Assembly: GCF_009674485.1 (NCBI RefSeq)
Contig: NZ_WKJJ01000016.1
Coordinates: forward strand, 62,001-126,000
DNA length: 64,000 bases
Direction: 5' to 3'
Origin: Pseudoduganella rivuli
GTDB taxonomy: Bacteria; Pseudomonadota; Gammaproteobacteria; Burkholderiales; Burkholderiaceae_D
Position 1 is the first letter of the stretch. Every line of letters begins with the position of its first letter. Below, piece by piece: positions 33,876 to 43,357 of the stretch. Below the pieces are notes generated by a model, which saw only the letters and a program-made list of their open reading frames with translations, was not told the origin of the DNA and ran no database searches. The position numbers and the translations under genes are program-made.

Positions 33876-36800
33876 GCTGCTTGTGCCTCGGAAGCGAAGT
33901 GTGCGGCGGATTCCATATCCACCGCCACGATGCGCGATACGCCCTGCTCTTGCATCGTCACACCGATCAGTTGATTGGCCATCTCCATCGCAATCTTGTT
34001 GTGCGAAATGAAGAGGAATTGGGTATGGGCGGACATCCGTTTCACCATGCGGCAGAAACGTTCCGTATTGGCGTCGTCCAGCGGCGCGTCGACTTCGTCG
34101 AGCAGGCAGAACGGCGCGGGGTTCAGGCGGAACATGGAAAACACCAGCGCGGTGGCCGTCAGCGCTTTTTCGCCGCCCGACAGCAAGTGAATCGTCGCAT
34201 TCTTCTTGCCCGGCGGCTGCGCCATCACTTGCACGCCGGAGTCGAGGATTTCATCGCCCGTCATGATGAGTTTCGCCTGGCCGCCGCCGAACAGGATCGG
34301 GAACAGTTCGGAGAAATGCCCGTTGACGCGGTCAAACGTATCCTGCAGCAAGTCCCGCGTTTCGCGGTCGATGCGCTGGATCGCGTCTTCCAGCGTATTG
34401 ATGGCTTCCGTCAAATCGTTGAATTGCGCATCCAGGAAGCGCTTGCGTTCCGTGGCTTGGGCCAGTTCGTCCAGCGCGGCCAGGTTGACGGCGCCCAGCA
34501 TGGCAATCGCGTTGTTCAGGCGCGTGACTTCCGCCTGCAGGTATTGCGCCTTCATTTCCGGCTGCAATTTGTCGGCCAGCGCCTGCTCGTCGGCGCCCGC
34601 TTCCAGCAATTGCTGCGCGAACTGTTCCTGGTTCAGGCGCGCGGCCTGCTCCTTCAACTGCATTTCCGTGATCTTGTCGCGCTGCGGCTGCAGGGAGCGT
34701 TCATTGCTCATGCGCGCTTCCTCGAAGCTGCGCAATTGCTGGGCGATCTGGTCCAGTTCATGGCGCGCGTCGGCCAGCGCGCGCTCCTGCTGCGTGCGGC
34801 GGTCCAGCAAATCCTGCAAGCCTTCGTGCGCGGTGCCGGCTTCCAGCGCTTCCAGTTCGCGCTGGCCCGATTGCAGGCTGTCGGCCACCTGCTGCGCCTG
34901 CGCTTTGGCCGTATCGATGGTGCGGCGCAATTCCGCGATACGGTTGCGCTGCGACTTTTCCGCGAATTCCGCCTCTTGCGCGGAACGCTCCAGGTCGCGC
35001 TGCGCATTGCGCGCATCGGCCAGCTTTTGTTCCTTGTCCATCAGCGCGGTCTGGCCATCTTCATGCGCGCCCTGCACGTCCGCCAGCTCCATGTCGAGCT
35101 GTTCGAACTTTTCCTCGGACTCCATGCGCGCCTGCATTTGTTCTTCTTCCTGGGCGGCGATTTCCGCCAGGTCGGCGCCGATCTGCGTGCTGCGCTGCTG
35201 GAAACGCGCCTCGATTTCCGACAATTTCACGACGTCCAGTTGCAGCGCATGCACCGCTTGCGTCAGGCTTTGCGATTTCTGGCGCAGCTCCGCCACCACG
35301 CGCGCGTGGTTCGTCACGGCCGCGTCGGCGCGCACGGAGCGTACCCGCGCTTCTTCTGCCAGCATCGATTGCGCGCGCGATTGCTTGACGATGTTGTCGA
35401 TTTCCTGCTGGCGCGCCAGCATGCCGTCCTGTTCCGCATCGGCCGCATAAAAGCGCACGGACGATGGCGAAATCACGTGGCCCTGGCGCGTCACGTAGTA
35501 ACCGCCCGGCGGCAACGTATGGCGGTTGACGAAGGCGTCGGCCGCATCGTCGGCCACGAACACGTTGTGCAGCCAGTCTTGCAGCACGCCGCGCAGGCCG
35601 GGATCGTTGAGTTTCAACAGGCTGAGGAACGGTTTCAGGCCGGGACGCTCCAGCATCGGGGCCGGCGCGCTGGTGACGGGCGCGAACAGCGCCAGCTTGG
35701 CCGGCGGCGCGTCGCCAAAGAAATGTTTGGCCCACTCGATGTTCGACACTTGCAGCGCGGACGTGCGTTCGCGCAGGATGGCTTCCATCGCGGTTTCCCA
35801 GCCCTGCTCGATCTGCAGTTTCTGCCACAGGCGGGGCAGCGCATCGAGTTCGTGCTTTTGCAGCCACGGCGTGACCTTGCCTTGCGTTTGCACGCGCTCC
35901 TGCAATTGCTTCAGTGCCGCCAGGCGCGCTTCCAGCTGCGCATTGGCCGCGCTTTCCGCATTCACTTGCAGTTGCGCGTCCTGCCGTTCCGATTCCAGCA
36001 CCGGCTGCTGTTCATTGGCCGCTTCCAGCTGCATGCCGACTTCTTCCAGCATCTGCTGCTTTTCTTCCAGCTGGAACTTCAGGTTCTCCAGGTGGGCCGA
36101 GTCGGGCAGCGCCAGGCCGTTTTTCTCTTGCAGCAGCCGTTCCTTGCGCACGGCCAGGCCGTTCAGGATATTGGTGGCGTTGCGCTGGTGGGCCGATTCC
36201 AGTTCCAGTTGCTGCTGCATCTGCATGATGCGGCCGCGCGATTCCGTGCTGCGCTGCTGCGCGTCACGCCAGCTTTGCTCCAGCAGCGGCAAGCTTTCCG
36301 CCTTTTGCTCAGCCATCATGCGGGCCTGTTCGACTTTCAGCGACAGCTCTTCCAGCGAAAATTCCGCCTCTTCGAGCTGTTCCGTGTTTTCCTGCGCCTG
36401 CTGCTGCCACTGGTCGCGCTGCGCGGTCAGGGTCGCCAGCTGGTTTTGCAGGCGCGTGCGCGATTCCACCACGAACTTGATCTGCGCTTCCAGGCTGCCG
36501 ATTTCAGAATTGGTCTGGTACAGCGCGCCTTGCGCCGTATGCAGGCGGTCGCCGGCGGCAAAGTGCGCCTGGCGCATTTGCTCCAATGTCAGTTCCACGT
36601 TGCGCAGTTTCGCGGTCTGCTCTTCCAGGTCGGTCTGCGCCTGCTCCATTTCACGGAACCAGCGCTGCTGTTCCGCCTGCGCTTCATTACGGCGCAGCAG
36701 CCACAGCAGCTTTTGCTTTTCATCCTGGTCGGACTGCAACTGGTGGAAACGCATGGCCACCTCCGCCTGCGCTTCCAGCCGTTCCAGGTTGCTGTTCAAT

Positions 36801-37399
36801 TCGCGCAGGATATCTTCCACGCGCAACAGGTTTTCCCGCGTATCGTGCAGGCGGTTTTCCGTCTCGCGGCGGCGTTCTTTATATTTCGAGACGCCCGCCG
36901 CCTCCTCCAGGAATACGCGCAATTCCTCGGGACGGGATTCGATAATGCGGGCAATCATGCCCTGGCCGATAATCGCGTAGGCGCGGGGACCCAGGCCGGT
37001 GCCGAGGAAAATATCCTGGATATCGCGCCGGCGCACCGGCTGGCCATTGATGTAATAGGTCGACGTGCCGTCGCGGGTCAGGGTGCGCTTGACGGCGATT
37101 TCCGCGTATTGGCCCCATTGGCCGGACGCCTTGCCTTCGTGGTTGTCGAACACCAGTTCAACGGACGCGCGGCCGGATGGCTTGCGGTGCGTGGAACCGT
37201 TGAAAATCACGTCCTGCATCGATTCGCCGCGCAATTCCGACGCTTTTGATTCGCCCAGCACCCATCGTACGGCATCGATAATATTCGATTTGCCGCAACC
37301 GTTAGGACCTACTACGCCAACCAATTGACCCGGCACCTGGAAATTGGTGGGATCAACGAAAGACTTAAATCCCGACAATTTTATCGATGATAAACGCAC
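33872..37399 (-). CDS. smc: Chromosome segregation protein SMC
   Basis: The 1175-aa protein has the N-terminal Walker A GPNGCGKSN (about 32-40), long coiled-coil arms (about 170-500 and 670-1010), a central hinge (about 520-640, with GGYYVTRQGHVISPSSV near its end) and the C-terminal signature LLSGGEKALTATALVFSMF followed by Walker B FCLLDEVDAPLDDANT. It is the ATPase core of the SMC-ScpAB condensin that organises the chromosome. It heads the smc-zipA-ligA-galU-def run. scpA and scpB are not in the window. Confidence 0.96.
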   Translation of the reverse strand: MRLSSIKLSGFKSFVDPTNFQVPGQLVGVVGPNGCGKSNIIDAVRWVLGESKASELRGESMQDVIFNGSTHRKPSGRASVELVFDNHEGKASGQWGQYAEIAVKRTLTRDGTSTYYINGQPVRRRDIQDIFLGTGLGPRAYAIIGQGMIARIIESRPEELRVFLEEAAGVSKYKERRRETENRLHDTRENLLRVEDILRELNSNLERLEAQAEVAMRFHQLQSDQDEKQKLLWLLRRNEAQAEQQRWFREMEQAQTDLEEQTAKLRNVELTLEQMRQAHFAAGDRLHTAQGALYQTNSEIGSLEAQIKFVVESRTRLQNQLATLTAQRDQWQQQAQENTEQLEEAEFSLEELSLKVEQARMMAEQKAESLPLLEQSWRDAQQRSTESRGRIMQMQQQLELESAHQRNATNILNGLAVRKERLLQEKNGLALPDSAHLENLKFQLEEKQQMLEEVGMQLEAANEQQPVLESERQDAQLQVNAESAANAQLEARLAALKQLQERVQTQGKVTPWLQKHELDALPRLWQKLQIEQGWETAMEAILRERTSALQVSNIEWAKHFFGDAPPAKLALFAPVTSAPAPMLERPGLKPFLSLLKLNDPGLRGVLQDWLHNVFVADDAADAFVNRHTLPPGGYYVTRQGHVISPSSVRFYAADAEQDGMLARQQEIDNIVKQSRAQSMLAEEARVRSVRADAAVTNHARVVAELRQKSQSLTQAVHALQLDVVKLSEIEARFQQRSTQIGADLAEIAAQEEEQMQARMESEEKFEQLDMELADVQGAHEDGQTALMDKEQKLADARNAQRDLERSAQEAEFAEKSQRNRIAELRRTIDTAKAQAQQVADSLQSGQRELEALEAGTAHEGLQDLLDRRTQQERALADARHELDQIAQQLRSFEEARMSNERSLQPQRDKITEMQLKEQAARLNQEQFAQQLLEAGADEQALADKLQPEMKAQYLQAEVTRLNNAIAMLGAVNLAALDELAQATERKRFLDAQFNDLTEAINTLEDAIQRIDRETRDLLQDTFDRVNGHFSELFPILFGGGQAKLIMTGDEILDSGVQVMAQPPGKKNATIHLLSGGEKALTATALVFSMFRLNPAPFCLLDEVDAPLDDANTERFCRMVKRMSAHTQFLFISHNKIAMEMANQLIGVTMQEQGVSRIVAVDMESAAHFASEAQAA

Positions 37400-37530
37400 G
37401 TTTTTTAAAAACCGGATTCGGGATGCCGTGATGAAAAGTGGCCTATCATACCATTTTGGTCACGAATACTGGCCAAAAAGACGCCGCCGCTCCCCGTCAT
37501 TTCCCTCTAAAACCGAATAATAACCGCGCC

Positions 37531-38013
37531 ATGAGCAAGACTTCCATCCTGTTTGTTTGCATGGGCAATATCTGCCGCTCCCCGACCGCCGAAGGCGTAT
37601 TCCGCCACCGGGCCGAACAGGCCGGCCTGAAGCTGGACATCGATTCCGCCGGCACCCACTCCTATCATGTGGGCAGCAAACCCGATCAGCGCTCCATGCT
37701 GCACGCGCTGCAGCGGGGTTACGACTTGTCCGCGCAGCGCGCGCGCCAGGTCTCCGTCACGGATTTCGAAGTGTTCGACCATATCCTGGCCATGGACCAT
37801 GACAACCTGGCGATCCTGAAATCCCGCTGCCCGGCGCAATTCCAGCACAAGCTGGGGCTGTTCATGCAATACGCGACGCAATCGCGTTCGGACATCGTGC
37901 CGGATCCGTATTATGGCGGCGCGCAGGGTTTTGACACGGTGCTGGACTATGTGGAAGATGCGGCGGATGGGTTGATCGCAATGTTGCAAAACTGCAATCA
38001 AAACAAGGCTTAG
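37531..38013 (+). CDS. Low-molecular-weight protein-tyrosine-phosphatase
   Basis: The 160-aa enzyme has the P-loop CMGNICRS (catalytic Cys10, Arg16) at the start and the general-acid Asp in VPDPYYGG near the end. Such enzymes dephosphorylate tyrosine kinases of exopolysaccharide systems or small phospho-compounds. The ATG at 37531 puts the P-loop at the usual position; the frame is open upstream to 37438. It is divergent from smc and convergent with the DUF1631 gene, with no kinase neighbour. Confidence 0.92.
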   Translation: MSKTSILFVCMGNICRSPTAEGVFRHRAEQAGLKLDIDSAGTHSYHVGSKPDQRSMLHALQRGYDLSAQRARQVSVTDFEVFDHILAMDHDNLAILKSRCPAQFQHKLGLFMQYATQSRSDIVPDPYYGGAQGFDTVLDYVEDAADGLIAMLQNCNQNKA

Positions 38014-38026
38014 CTACCCTGGCGGC

Positions 38027-40822
38027 TCAGGCCACCGCGCCTGGAGCGGACATATCCGCATCGTTGACGGCAGCCTGCCCCATGGCCTGCGACAGCGCCC
38101 GGCCCACCAGGCCGTCCGTGCGGTAGACGCGTACTTTACCGTCGCGGAATTTCTGCGCCATCACTTCGCCGGACAACGAAAACGCTTCCTGCCGCGAGTG
38201 GGTCGAGAAGATATACAGCGTCTTGCGCGGGCTGATCCAGGCCAGCTTGACCTTGCGCTGGCTGCCGCCGTCCTGGTCGAATTCCAGCCAGTCGCCGCGC
38301 GCCAGGCTGTCCACTTCCACCACGGCGTCGTCGTCTTCCGGCAGTGGCGGCTGCGTTGCCTGCTCGCGTGCCGCCGCTTGCGCCGCCAGCTCCTGCCGGC
38401 GTTCCGCCGCTTTTTGCGCCGCTTCCATGGCCAGTTCCACCTGGCGCTCGGGCGACACTTCCAGCGGCGCGCGGACGATCGATGCGTGGCATTCGGCCAG
38501 TTCGGCAAAGAATTGCAAGCGCTCCGCATCCTGCCACTTGATGATGTCCAGCCATTTGTTCAGCGTCGCCAGCAGCTTCGGCAACTTGCCGATCAATTGC
38601 TTGCGCTCGTCCGGCGTGATTTTCGGCTTCACGCTCCAGATCAAGTCATCCATGGTTTGCGTGGCATGCTTCACGGCGCCCGGCTTTTCCTCTTCCACGC
38701 TGTAGGCCAGGGTCAGCACGGACACCCAGCGGTTTTCCAGGAACGCTTCGACCACGGCCACCACTTCGCCGGTGCCGATACGCAGCGCCACGGCGTTCTT
38801 TGCCGCCTTCGCCGCTTCGGCCATTTTTTCCTGCTTCAGCGCCGCCGCGATCGGCGCCGCCATGGCGGTGGCTTCCGCGGTTTCATCCGCTTTCAGCGAC
38901 GCTTCCAGTTCGTTGACGGCTTCCGTGAACACGTTCATTTCGTGGTCATGGTCGCGCCCGACCCGCTCGACGCTGCGCTGCATGGCCTGGAACAGCGGAT
39001 CATCCGGGCTCTTGCGCTGTTCCCACCCCATGCGCGACAACAGGTCGATCAGGCGCCGCGCGGGATGGCCATCCTGGAAGAAGAAATCCTTGTCGACCAG
39101 CGCGGCTTTCAGCACGGGGATTTGCAGGAAGCGCATCAGGTCGCGGATTTCCTTCGAAATGTTCTGGTCGCGGAACACCGTGTCGAACACGGCGGACAAC
39201 AAATCGATGGTGCTTTCGTCGGCGCGGCTCAACGTGCCTTGCGGCGCCTGCTGCTTGATGCTGGGGAGATAAAACACGTTGGGTACGGCGCCCAATCCCG
39301 CCATGCCGGCCGCAGCACCTTCGCCGGAAGGCATGGCGCCGGACAGGCCGGCCAGCGCGGCGCCCTGCGCGTTCAACAGCGCCAGCAACCCGGAGCCGCC
39401 CGCCGCCATCGGCACGCCCCCCTGCATGCCACCGGCCACGCCACCCGACATCATCGACGCGGGAATAAAGCCTGCCGCCACGCCGACACTGCCGGCATCC
39501 GCCCCGCCGTGCGTCGTCATACCTGCGCCGGCAGCGACCAGGCAGGGCACGGAGAAAGCTGCGCCAGCCGGCAGCCAGCCCGCACCTTGCCCCGCTGCTG
39601 CGCCAATGCCCGCATCGGCGACTCCCGCCACACCCTGCGGCGCGACGCCGCCGGGAATCATCATCCCGGCGCCGGCAACGCCCTGCATCGCCACGCCGCC
39701 GCCAAACTGCGCGGCCACGCCCGGCGGCAATGCAAATCCGCCCGGCATATACGCGCGCACACCGCCCGCCGGCATGGCGGTTGTCGCCATCATGGCCGGC
39801 ACGGCCGGTATCATGCCCGGCGCGGCGAAGCCTGCCGCCGCCATGCTGCCCTGCTGCACCTGTGACAGGAAATTAAACAGCGGCTGCTTGGCGGCGGTTT
39901 GCACCGCGTGTTGCGCCGCTTCGTTATTGCCGTCGCCCTGGAAATTCTGCGCCGGCCCCTGCGCCCACGTCCCCGCCTTCAGGTTTGCGATGTCCGGCAA
40001 ATCGGGAATCAGCAGCGCGGGATCGGCAACCGGCTCCTGCGCGCCGCCAAAGAACTGGCGCAATTGCTGCGCCAACTCCGCCTGCTGCTTGCGCTGGCGT
40101 GCCGGACTGGCGCTGCTGGCGTCATGGGAATCGGCCTTGCGTGTTTTATAGCTGTCCACGGAACCGGGCTGCGCGGCCTTGCGCTGCAAGGTGTCATTCA
40201 GCTCATCGAACATCGACGACAGGTTCATGAACAAGTCCGGCTTCAACAGCGACAGCAGCAATTCGGCCGCCGCCTCGTCCGGGTTGAACGCCAGCCAGGC
40301 CTGCTGCAGCGCATCCAGCAGCACATCCGGGCGGAACGGGTTTTGAGTGGTGCGCAGGATGTCGCGGTCCAGCAGGAACGCCAGCCGCACGTTCAGCGTG
40401 GCCAGCGCATCGGCATATTGCACTTCGAACGGTTTCGACATCGTTCCCAGCGCCACCTTGTTATCCATTTCCTCCATGGATACCAGCGACAGCGATTGCG
40501 CGGCGGGACGCGGCTTGGCCTTTTGCCCTGGCGCCAATTCCGCGATTTCGTGGCGCAACGCCTTTTCCAGCTCCTTTTTCACGAGGCTGAGGTAGCCGTA
40601 ATGGCCGCTGCGCAGCAAATTACCGGCGCGAATCCGCGCCTGCACCTCGCGCACGTCGCCATCCAGGTCGCCATCGATCAACTCCGCCGCCACGCGCGTC
40701 GTGAAATCCAGGAATTGTTCGCCGACGTGGCGGTGCACGATGTCGATCAGATTTTCCAGCAATGCATGCCGCGGCGTCACCGCTTTCTTGGGCACGGCAG
40801 GATTTGTCTGATCTGATTGCAT
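38027..40822 (-). CDS. DUF1631 family protein with a Met/Gly/Ala-rich insert
   Basis: The 931-aa protein begins HALLENLIDIVHRHVGEQFLDF and ends with a PilZ-like/regulatory block (RGDWLEFDQDGGSQRKVKLAW ... LYIFSTHSR), the pattern of DUF1631 proteins common in betaproteobacteria and of unknown role. Between the two conserved halves, residues about 330-515 form a low-complexity region made of Gly, Ala, Met, Pro and Val with no charged residues for long stretches. The C-terminal beta segment resembles PilZ c-di-GMP domains only loosely. It is a single gene. Confidence 0.8.
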   Translation of the reverse strand: MQSDQTNPAVPKKAVTPRHALLENLIDIVHRHVGEQFLDFTTRVAAELIDGDLDGDVREVQARIRAGNLLRSGHYGYLSLVKKELEKALRHEIAELAPGQKAKPRPAAQSLSLVSMEEMDNKVALGTMSKPFEVQYADALATLNVRLAFLLDRDILRTTQNPFRPDVLLDALQQAWLAFNPDEAAAELLLSLLKPDLFMNLSSMFDELNDTLQRKAAQPGSVDSYKTRKADSHDASSASPARQRKQQAELAQQLRQFFGGAQEPVADPALLIPDLPDIANLKAGTWAQGPAQNFQGDGNNEAAQHAVQTAAKQPLFNFLSQVQQGSMAAAGFAAPGMIPAVPAMMATTAMPAGGVRAYMPGGFALPPGVAAQFGGGVAMQGVAGAGMMIPGGVAPQGVAGVADAGIGAAAGQGAGWLPAGAAFSVPCLVAAGAGMTTHGGADAGSVGVAAGFIPASMMSGGVAGGMQGGVPMAAGGSGLLALLNAQGAALAGLSGAMPSGEGAAAGMAGLGAVPNVFYLPSIKQQAPQGTLSRADESTIDLLSAVFDTVFRDQNISKEIRDLMRFLQIPVLKAALVDKDFFFQDGHPARRLIDLLSRMGWEQRKSPDDPLFQAMQRSVERVGRDHDHEMNVFTEAVNELEASLKADETAEATAMAAPIAAALKQEKMAEAAKAAKNAVALRIGTGEVVAVVEAFLENRWVSVLTLAYSVEEEKPGAVKHATQTMDDLIWSVKPKITPDERKQLIGKLPKLLATLNKWLDIIKWQDAERLQFFAELAECHASIVRAPLEVSPERQVELAMEAAQKAAERRQELAAQAAAREQATQPPLPEDDDAVVEVDSLARGDWLEFDQDGGSQRKVKLAWISPRKTLYIFSTHSRQEAFSLSGEVMAQKFRDGKVRVYRTDGLVGRALSQAMGQAAVNDADMSAPGAVA

Positions 40823-40959
40823 GGTCTAACCTGAACTGGTATGGGAACGGCGGATTGCCACACCCATATTCTTGCACATTATTGCCACAAGGCAATAGCT
40901 GCAAGTTAATAATCGGTAGATTTTTTTACCGGACCGTCTCAACCTAAGGGGATTAAATC

Positions 40960-41187
40960 ATGCAACCCAAGGTAAAAACCAGACAAGATTATCAGGGCAG
41001 TCAGGAAATGCCACAGCAGGGAGGCGGCATCAGCCGGCAGTCGGGAGGAAAAGGATCGGGATCGGTTGCGCAACAGGAAATTCAGGGCGGCCGCCGCGAC
41101 GACAACCGGCTGCGCGCGGAAGACGAGCGCAGGGCCAACCGGGTCAGCGCCCGCAGCACCCACCGCAATGGAGCCCGGGGACACTGA
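40960..41187 (+). CDS. Small hydrophilic Gln/Gly/Arg-rich protein
   Basis: The 75-aa product has no hydrophobic stretch and is rich in Gln, Gly, Ser and Arg (QEIQGGRRDDNRLRAEDERR). AAGGGG eight bases before the ATG supports translation. The opposite-strand frame 40939-41184 is similar in length but lacks a ribosome-binding site. No known family; a small nucleoid or stress-related protein would fit the composition. Confidence 0.55.
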   Translation: MQPKVKTRQDYQGSQEMPQQGGGISRQSGGKGSGSVAQQEIQGGRRDDNRLRAEDERRANRVSARSTHRNGARGH

Positions 41188-41200
41188 TCAGGCTGGCCTG

Positions 41201-41232
41201 TAAAACAGCCCCGGCGGCGCGAAGGCCGGGGC
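41201..41232 (-). terminator. Terminator of the ClpP-like gene (minus strand)
   Basis: GCCCCGGC and GCCGGGGC form an eight-base-pair stem (41208-41215 with 41225-41232). On the minus strand the stem is followed by TGTTTTA, so it fits as the terminator of the gene whose stop is at 41245. It may also slow transcription from the small plus-strand gene. Confidence 0.6.
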
Positions 41233-41244
41233 GCGTTACAAGAG

Positions 41245-41802
41245 TCAGATATTCGTCACGCGGCGCCCCTTGGGCGGCGTGAAGTCCATCACCTTGTCGA
41301 TCATTTTCACTTCGGCCGCCTGCTTGGCCGTCAAATGCAAATCCGAATAATTATGGATTTGCCAATGGTCGTCCGAGAATTCCACATGGTTGCGCAGGAT
41401 TTCCTCGGTGCGGGCATCGTCGGCCTGCAAGCCTTCGACAATGATGCGCAGCGCTTCCGGCCGGGCGCCGGATGGCGCGCTGGCGTGCGATTTGTGCACC
41501 ATGAAGCGGGCCGTCGTACTGGCATATCGTTTCTGCCCCGCCAGGAAGACAATGACGGCAATGGATGCGACTGCGCCCGCGTTATAGAAATGGAAACGGA
41601 TCGGCAGTTTGCTCAGGTAGTTATACAGGCAAATGCCGTCGCTGACATAGCCGCCGTTCGATTGCAACAGCACGTGCGCGTCGGTCACCATGTCTTCCGT
41701 CATGTCGGCGACCGCATCGAACATGCGGTGCACCATATCGCTGTTGACGTCGCCGGACAGCGTAAACCACGCGTGCCCGTCAAATTTTTCATGCTGGTCC
41801 AT
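41245..41802 (-). CDS. ClpP-like serine peptidase (single, without Clp ATPase neighbour)
   Basis: The 185-aa product has the ClpP/crotonase-type fold signals: SNGGYVSDGICLYNYLS, Ser80 in GAVASIAVIVFLAG, His103 in FMVHKSHAS and Asp154 in SDLHLTAKQAAEV. Spacing matches the ClpP triad (Ser97, His122, Asp171 in E. coli). It lacks the N-terminal propeptide and axial loops and is shorter than ClpP. It may be an orphan ClpP-like peptidase of unknown substrate. It is divergent from the gcv operon. Confidence 0.8.
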   Translation of the reverse strand: MDQHEKFDGHAWFTLSGDVNSDMVHRMFDAVADMTEDMVTDAHVLLQSNGGYVSDGICLYNYLSKLPIRFHFYNAGAVASIAVIVFLAGQKRYASTTARFMVHKSHASAPSGARPEALRIIVEGLQADDARTEEILRNHVEFSDDHWQIHNYSDLHLTAKQAAEVKMIDKVMDFTPPKGRRVTNI

Positions 41803-41943
41803 GGTTGGCCTCGTTGTTGTAGTTAATAGAATTTTAGCAAAGGAAGCCGCCCCGCCCGCGCACGCGTTTCATTCGTGCGCCAGGGAAAAACGCTCCTGTC
41901 AGATTGACACGGGTAACCATCTGGCATATAGTCGACAGTCTTG

Positions 41944-42136
41944 ATCGGGAGAGCGCAGCAAGCCGCTGCCGCCGAAGGGGCACTACCCAAAAACTCTCAG
42001 GCAAAAGGACCGGTCAGGGGTCGGCGGCGCACTGCGCAACCGGCACAAACTCTGGAGAGCGGCCGCTTGTTACGGCCCACCGAAGGGGCGTGCAGGCGAC
42101 CAGCCTGCTATCTCTCAGGTACCAAGGACAGAGGGG
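41944..42136 (+). promoter_or_regulatory. Tandem glycine riboswitch upstream of gcvT
   Basis: Two aptamers follow each other. The first (about 41944-42025) has GGGAGAG, CCGAAGGGGCA and CTCTCAGGCAAAAGGACCG. The second (about 48 bases on, 42048-42136) has CTCTGGAGAG, CCGAAGGGGCG and CTCTCAGGTACCAAGGACAGAG. These are the conserved elements of the gcvT glycine riboswitch in its tandem form, which turns on glycine-cleavage genes when glycine is high. Confidence 0.95.
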
Positions 42137-42188
42137 TTCGATGTACGGCTTGCCGTGCCTTATTCCCCTTTTGCTCATTGGACCAAAC

Positions 42189-43307
42189 ATGACCCTGAAG
42201 TCGACTCCCCTCAATAACGCCCACCGCGCCCTCGGCGCCCGCATGGTCGATTTCGGCGGCTGGGACATGCCTGTCAACTACGGCTCGCAAATCGAGGAAC
42301 ACCACGCGGTGCGCACCGACGTCGGCATGTTCGACGTGGCCCACATGTGCGTGGTCGACATCAAGGGCGCCAACGTGCGCGGCTTCCTGCGCGGCCTGCT
42401 GGCCAACAATGTCGACAAATTGCAGGTATCGGGCAAAGCCCTGTACTCGTGCATGCTCAATCCCGAAGGCACCGTCATCGACGACTTGATCGTCTACTTC
42501 ATCAACGAAGAGTGGTTCCGCCTGGTGGTCAACGCCGGCACCGCCACCAAGGACGTGGCATGGATGCAAGCCCACAACGACAAGACCGGCGCCGGTCTCA
42601 CCATCACGCAACGCCGTGACGGCGATAACGCAATGGCATTGATCGCCGTGCAAGGCCCGAACGCCCGCGCCAAGGTATGGGAAGTGATCCCCGGCTCGCA
42701 AGCTGCCACCGGCGACATGAAACCGTTCAACGTGGCGTTCGTGCACGACACCCCGTTCGGCGAAGCCATGGTGGCGCGCACCGGCTACACCGGCGAAGAC
42801 GGCTTTGAAATCGGCGTGGCCGCCGACAAGGCGGAAGCGCTGTGGAACGCGCTGCATGCGGCCGGCGTGAAACCTGCAGGCCTGGGCGCGCGCGACACGC
42901 TGCGCCTGGAAGCAGGCATGAACCTGTACGGCCAGGACATGGATGAATCCGTGAACCCGCTGGACGCCGGCCTGGCCTGGACCATCGACCTGGTGTCCGA
43001 GCGCGACTTCGTCGGCAAGGCGGCCCTGCTGGCCAAAGGCCAGAACGCCCAGTTCGTCGGCCTGATCCTGCGTGAAAAAGGCGGCGTGCTGCGCGCGCAC
43101 CAGAAAATCATCGCCGCCAACGGCGACACCGGCGAAATCACGTCCGGCACCTTCAGCCCGACGATGCAGCAGGCGATCGCGCTGGCGCGCGTACCGATGG
43201 GCGTGAACGTGGGCGACACGGTGCACGTGGAAATCCGCGACAAGAAGCTGGCCGCCACTGTCGTGAAGCTGCCTTTCGTCCGTAACGGTAAAATCCTGGC
43301 TGCCTGA
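42189..43307 (+). CDS. gcvT: Glycine cleavage system T protein (aminomethyltransferase)
   Basis: The 372-aa protein shows ARMVDFGGWDMPVNYGSQIEEH at the N-terminus, DVAHMCVVDIKG, and GYTGEDGFEI, typical of GcvT. It transfers the methylene group from the aminomethyl-lipoyl H protein to tetrahydrofolate. ATG 42189 fits relatives; an in-frame ATG at 42141 would add a 16-residue hydrophobic lead and lies right after the riboswitch. It is the first gene of gcvTHP. Confidence 0.95.
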   Translation: MTLKSTPLNNAHRALGARMVDFGGWDMPVNYGSQIEEHHAVRTDVGMFDVAHMCVVDIKGANVRGFLRGLLANNVDKLQVSGKALYSCMLNPEGTVIDDLIVYFINEEWFRLVVNAGTATKDVAWMQAHNDKTGAGLTITQRRDGDNAMALIAVQGPNARAKVWEVIPGSQAATGDMKPFNVAFVHDTPFGEAMVARTGYTGEDGFEIGVAADKAEALWNALHAAGVKPAGLGARDTLRLEAGMNLYGQDMDESVNPLDAGLAWTIDLVSERDFVGKAALLAKGQNAQFVGLILREKGGVLRAHQKIIAANGDTGEITSGTFSPTMQQAIALARVPMGVNVGDTVHVEIRDKKLAATVVKLPFVRNGKILAA

Positions 43308-43357
43308 GCCGCAAGTCCAACCCACAGGCAACGAACAACAACCCAACTGGAGCCAAT

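Noticed and set aside
30321..33974. 1217-codon plus-strand open frame across ligA and zipA
   Set aside because: Antisense shadow spanning two well-supported genes; its product is Arg/His/Gln-rich without domains.
33881..37249. 1122-codon plus-strand open frame across smc
   Set aside because: Antisense shadow; the minus strand encodes a complete SMC with Walker and signature motifs.
40939..41184. 81-codon minus-strand frame with hydrophobic stretch opposite the small hydrophilic protein gene
   Set aside because: No ribosome-binding site; the plus-strand frame has AAGGGG at good spacing.
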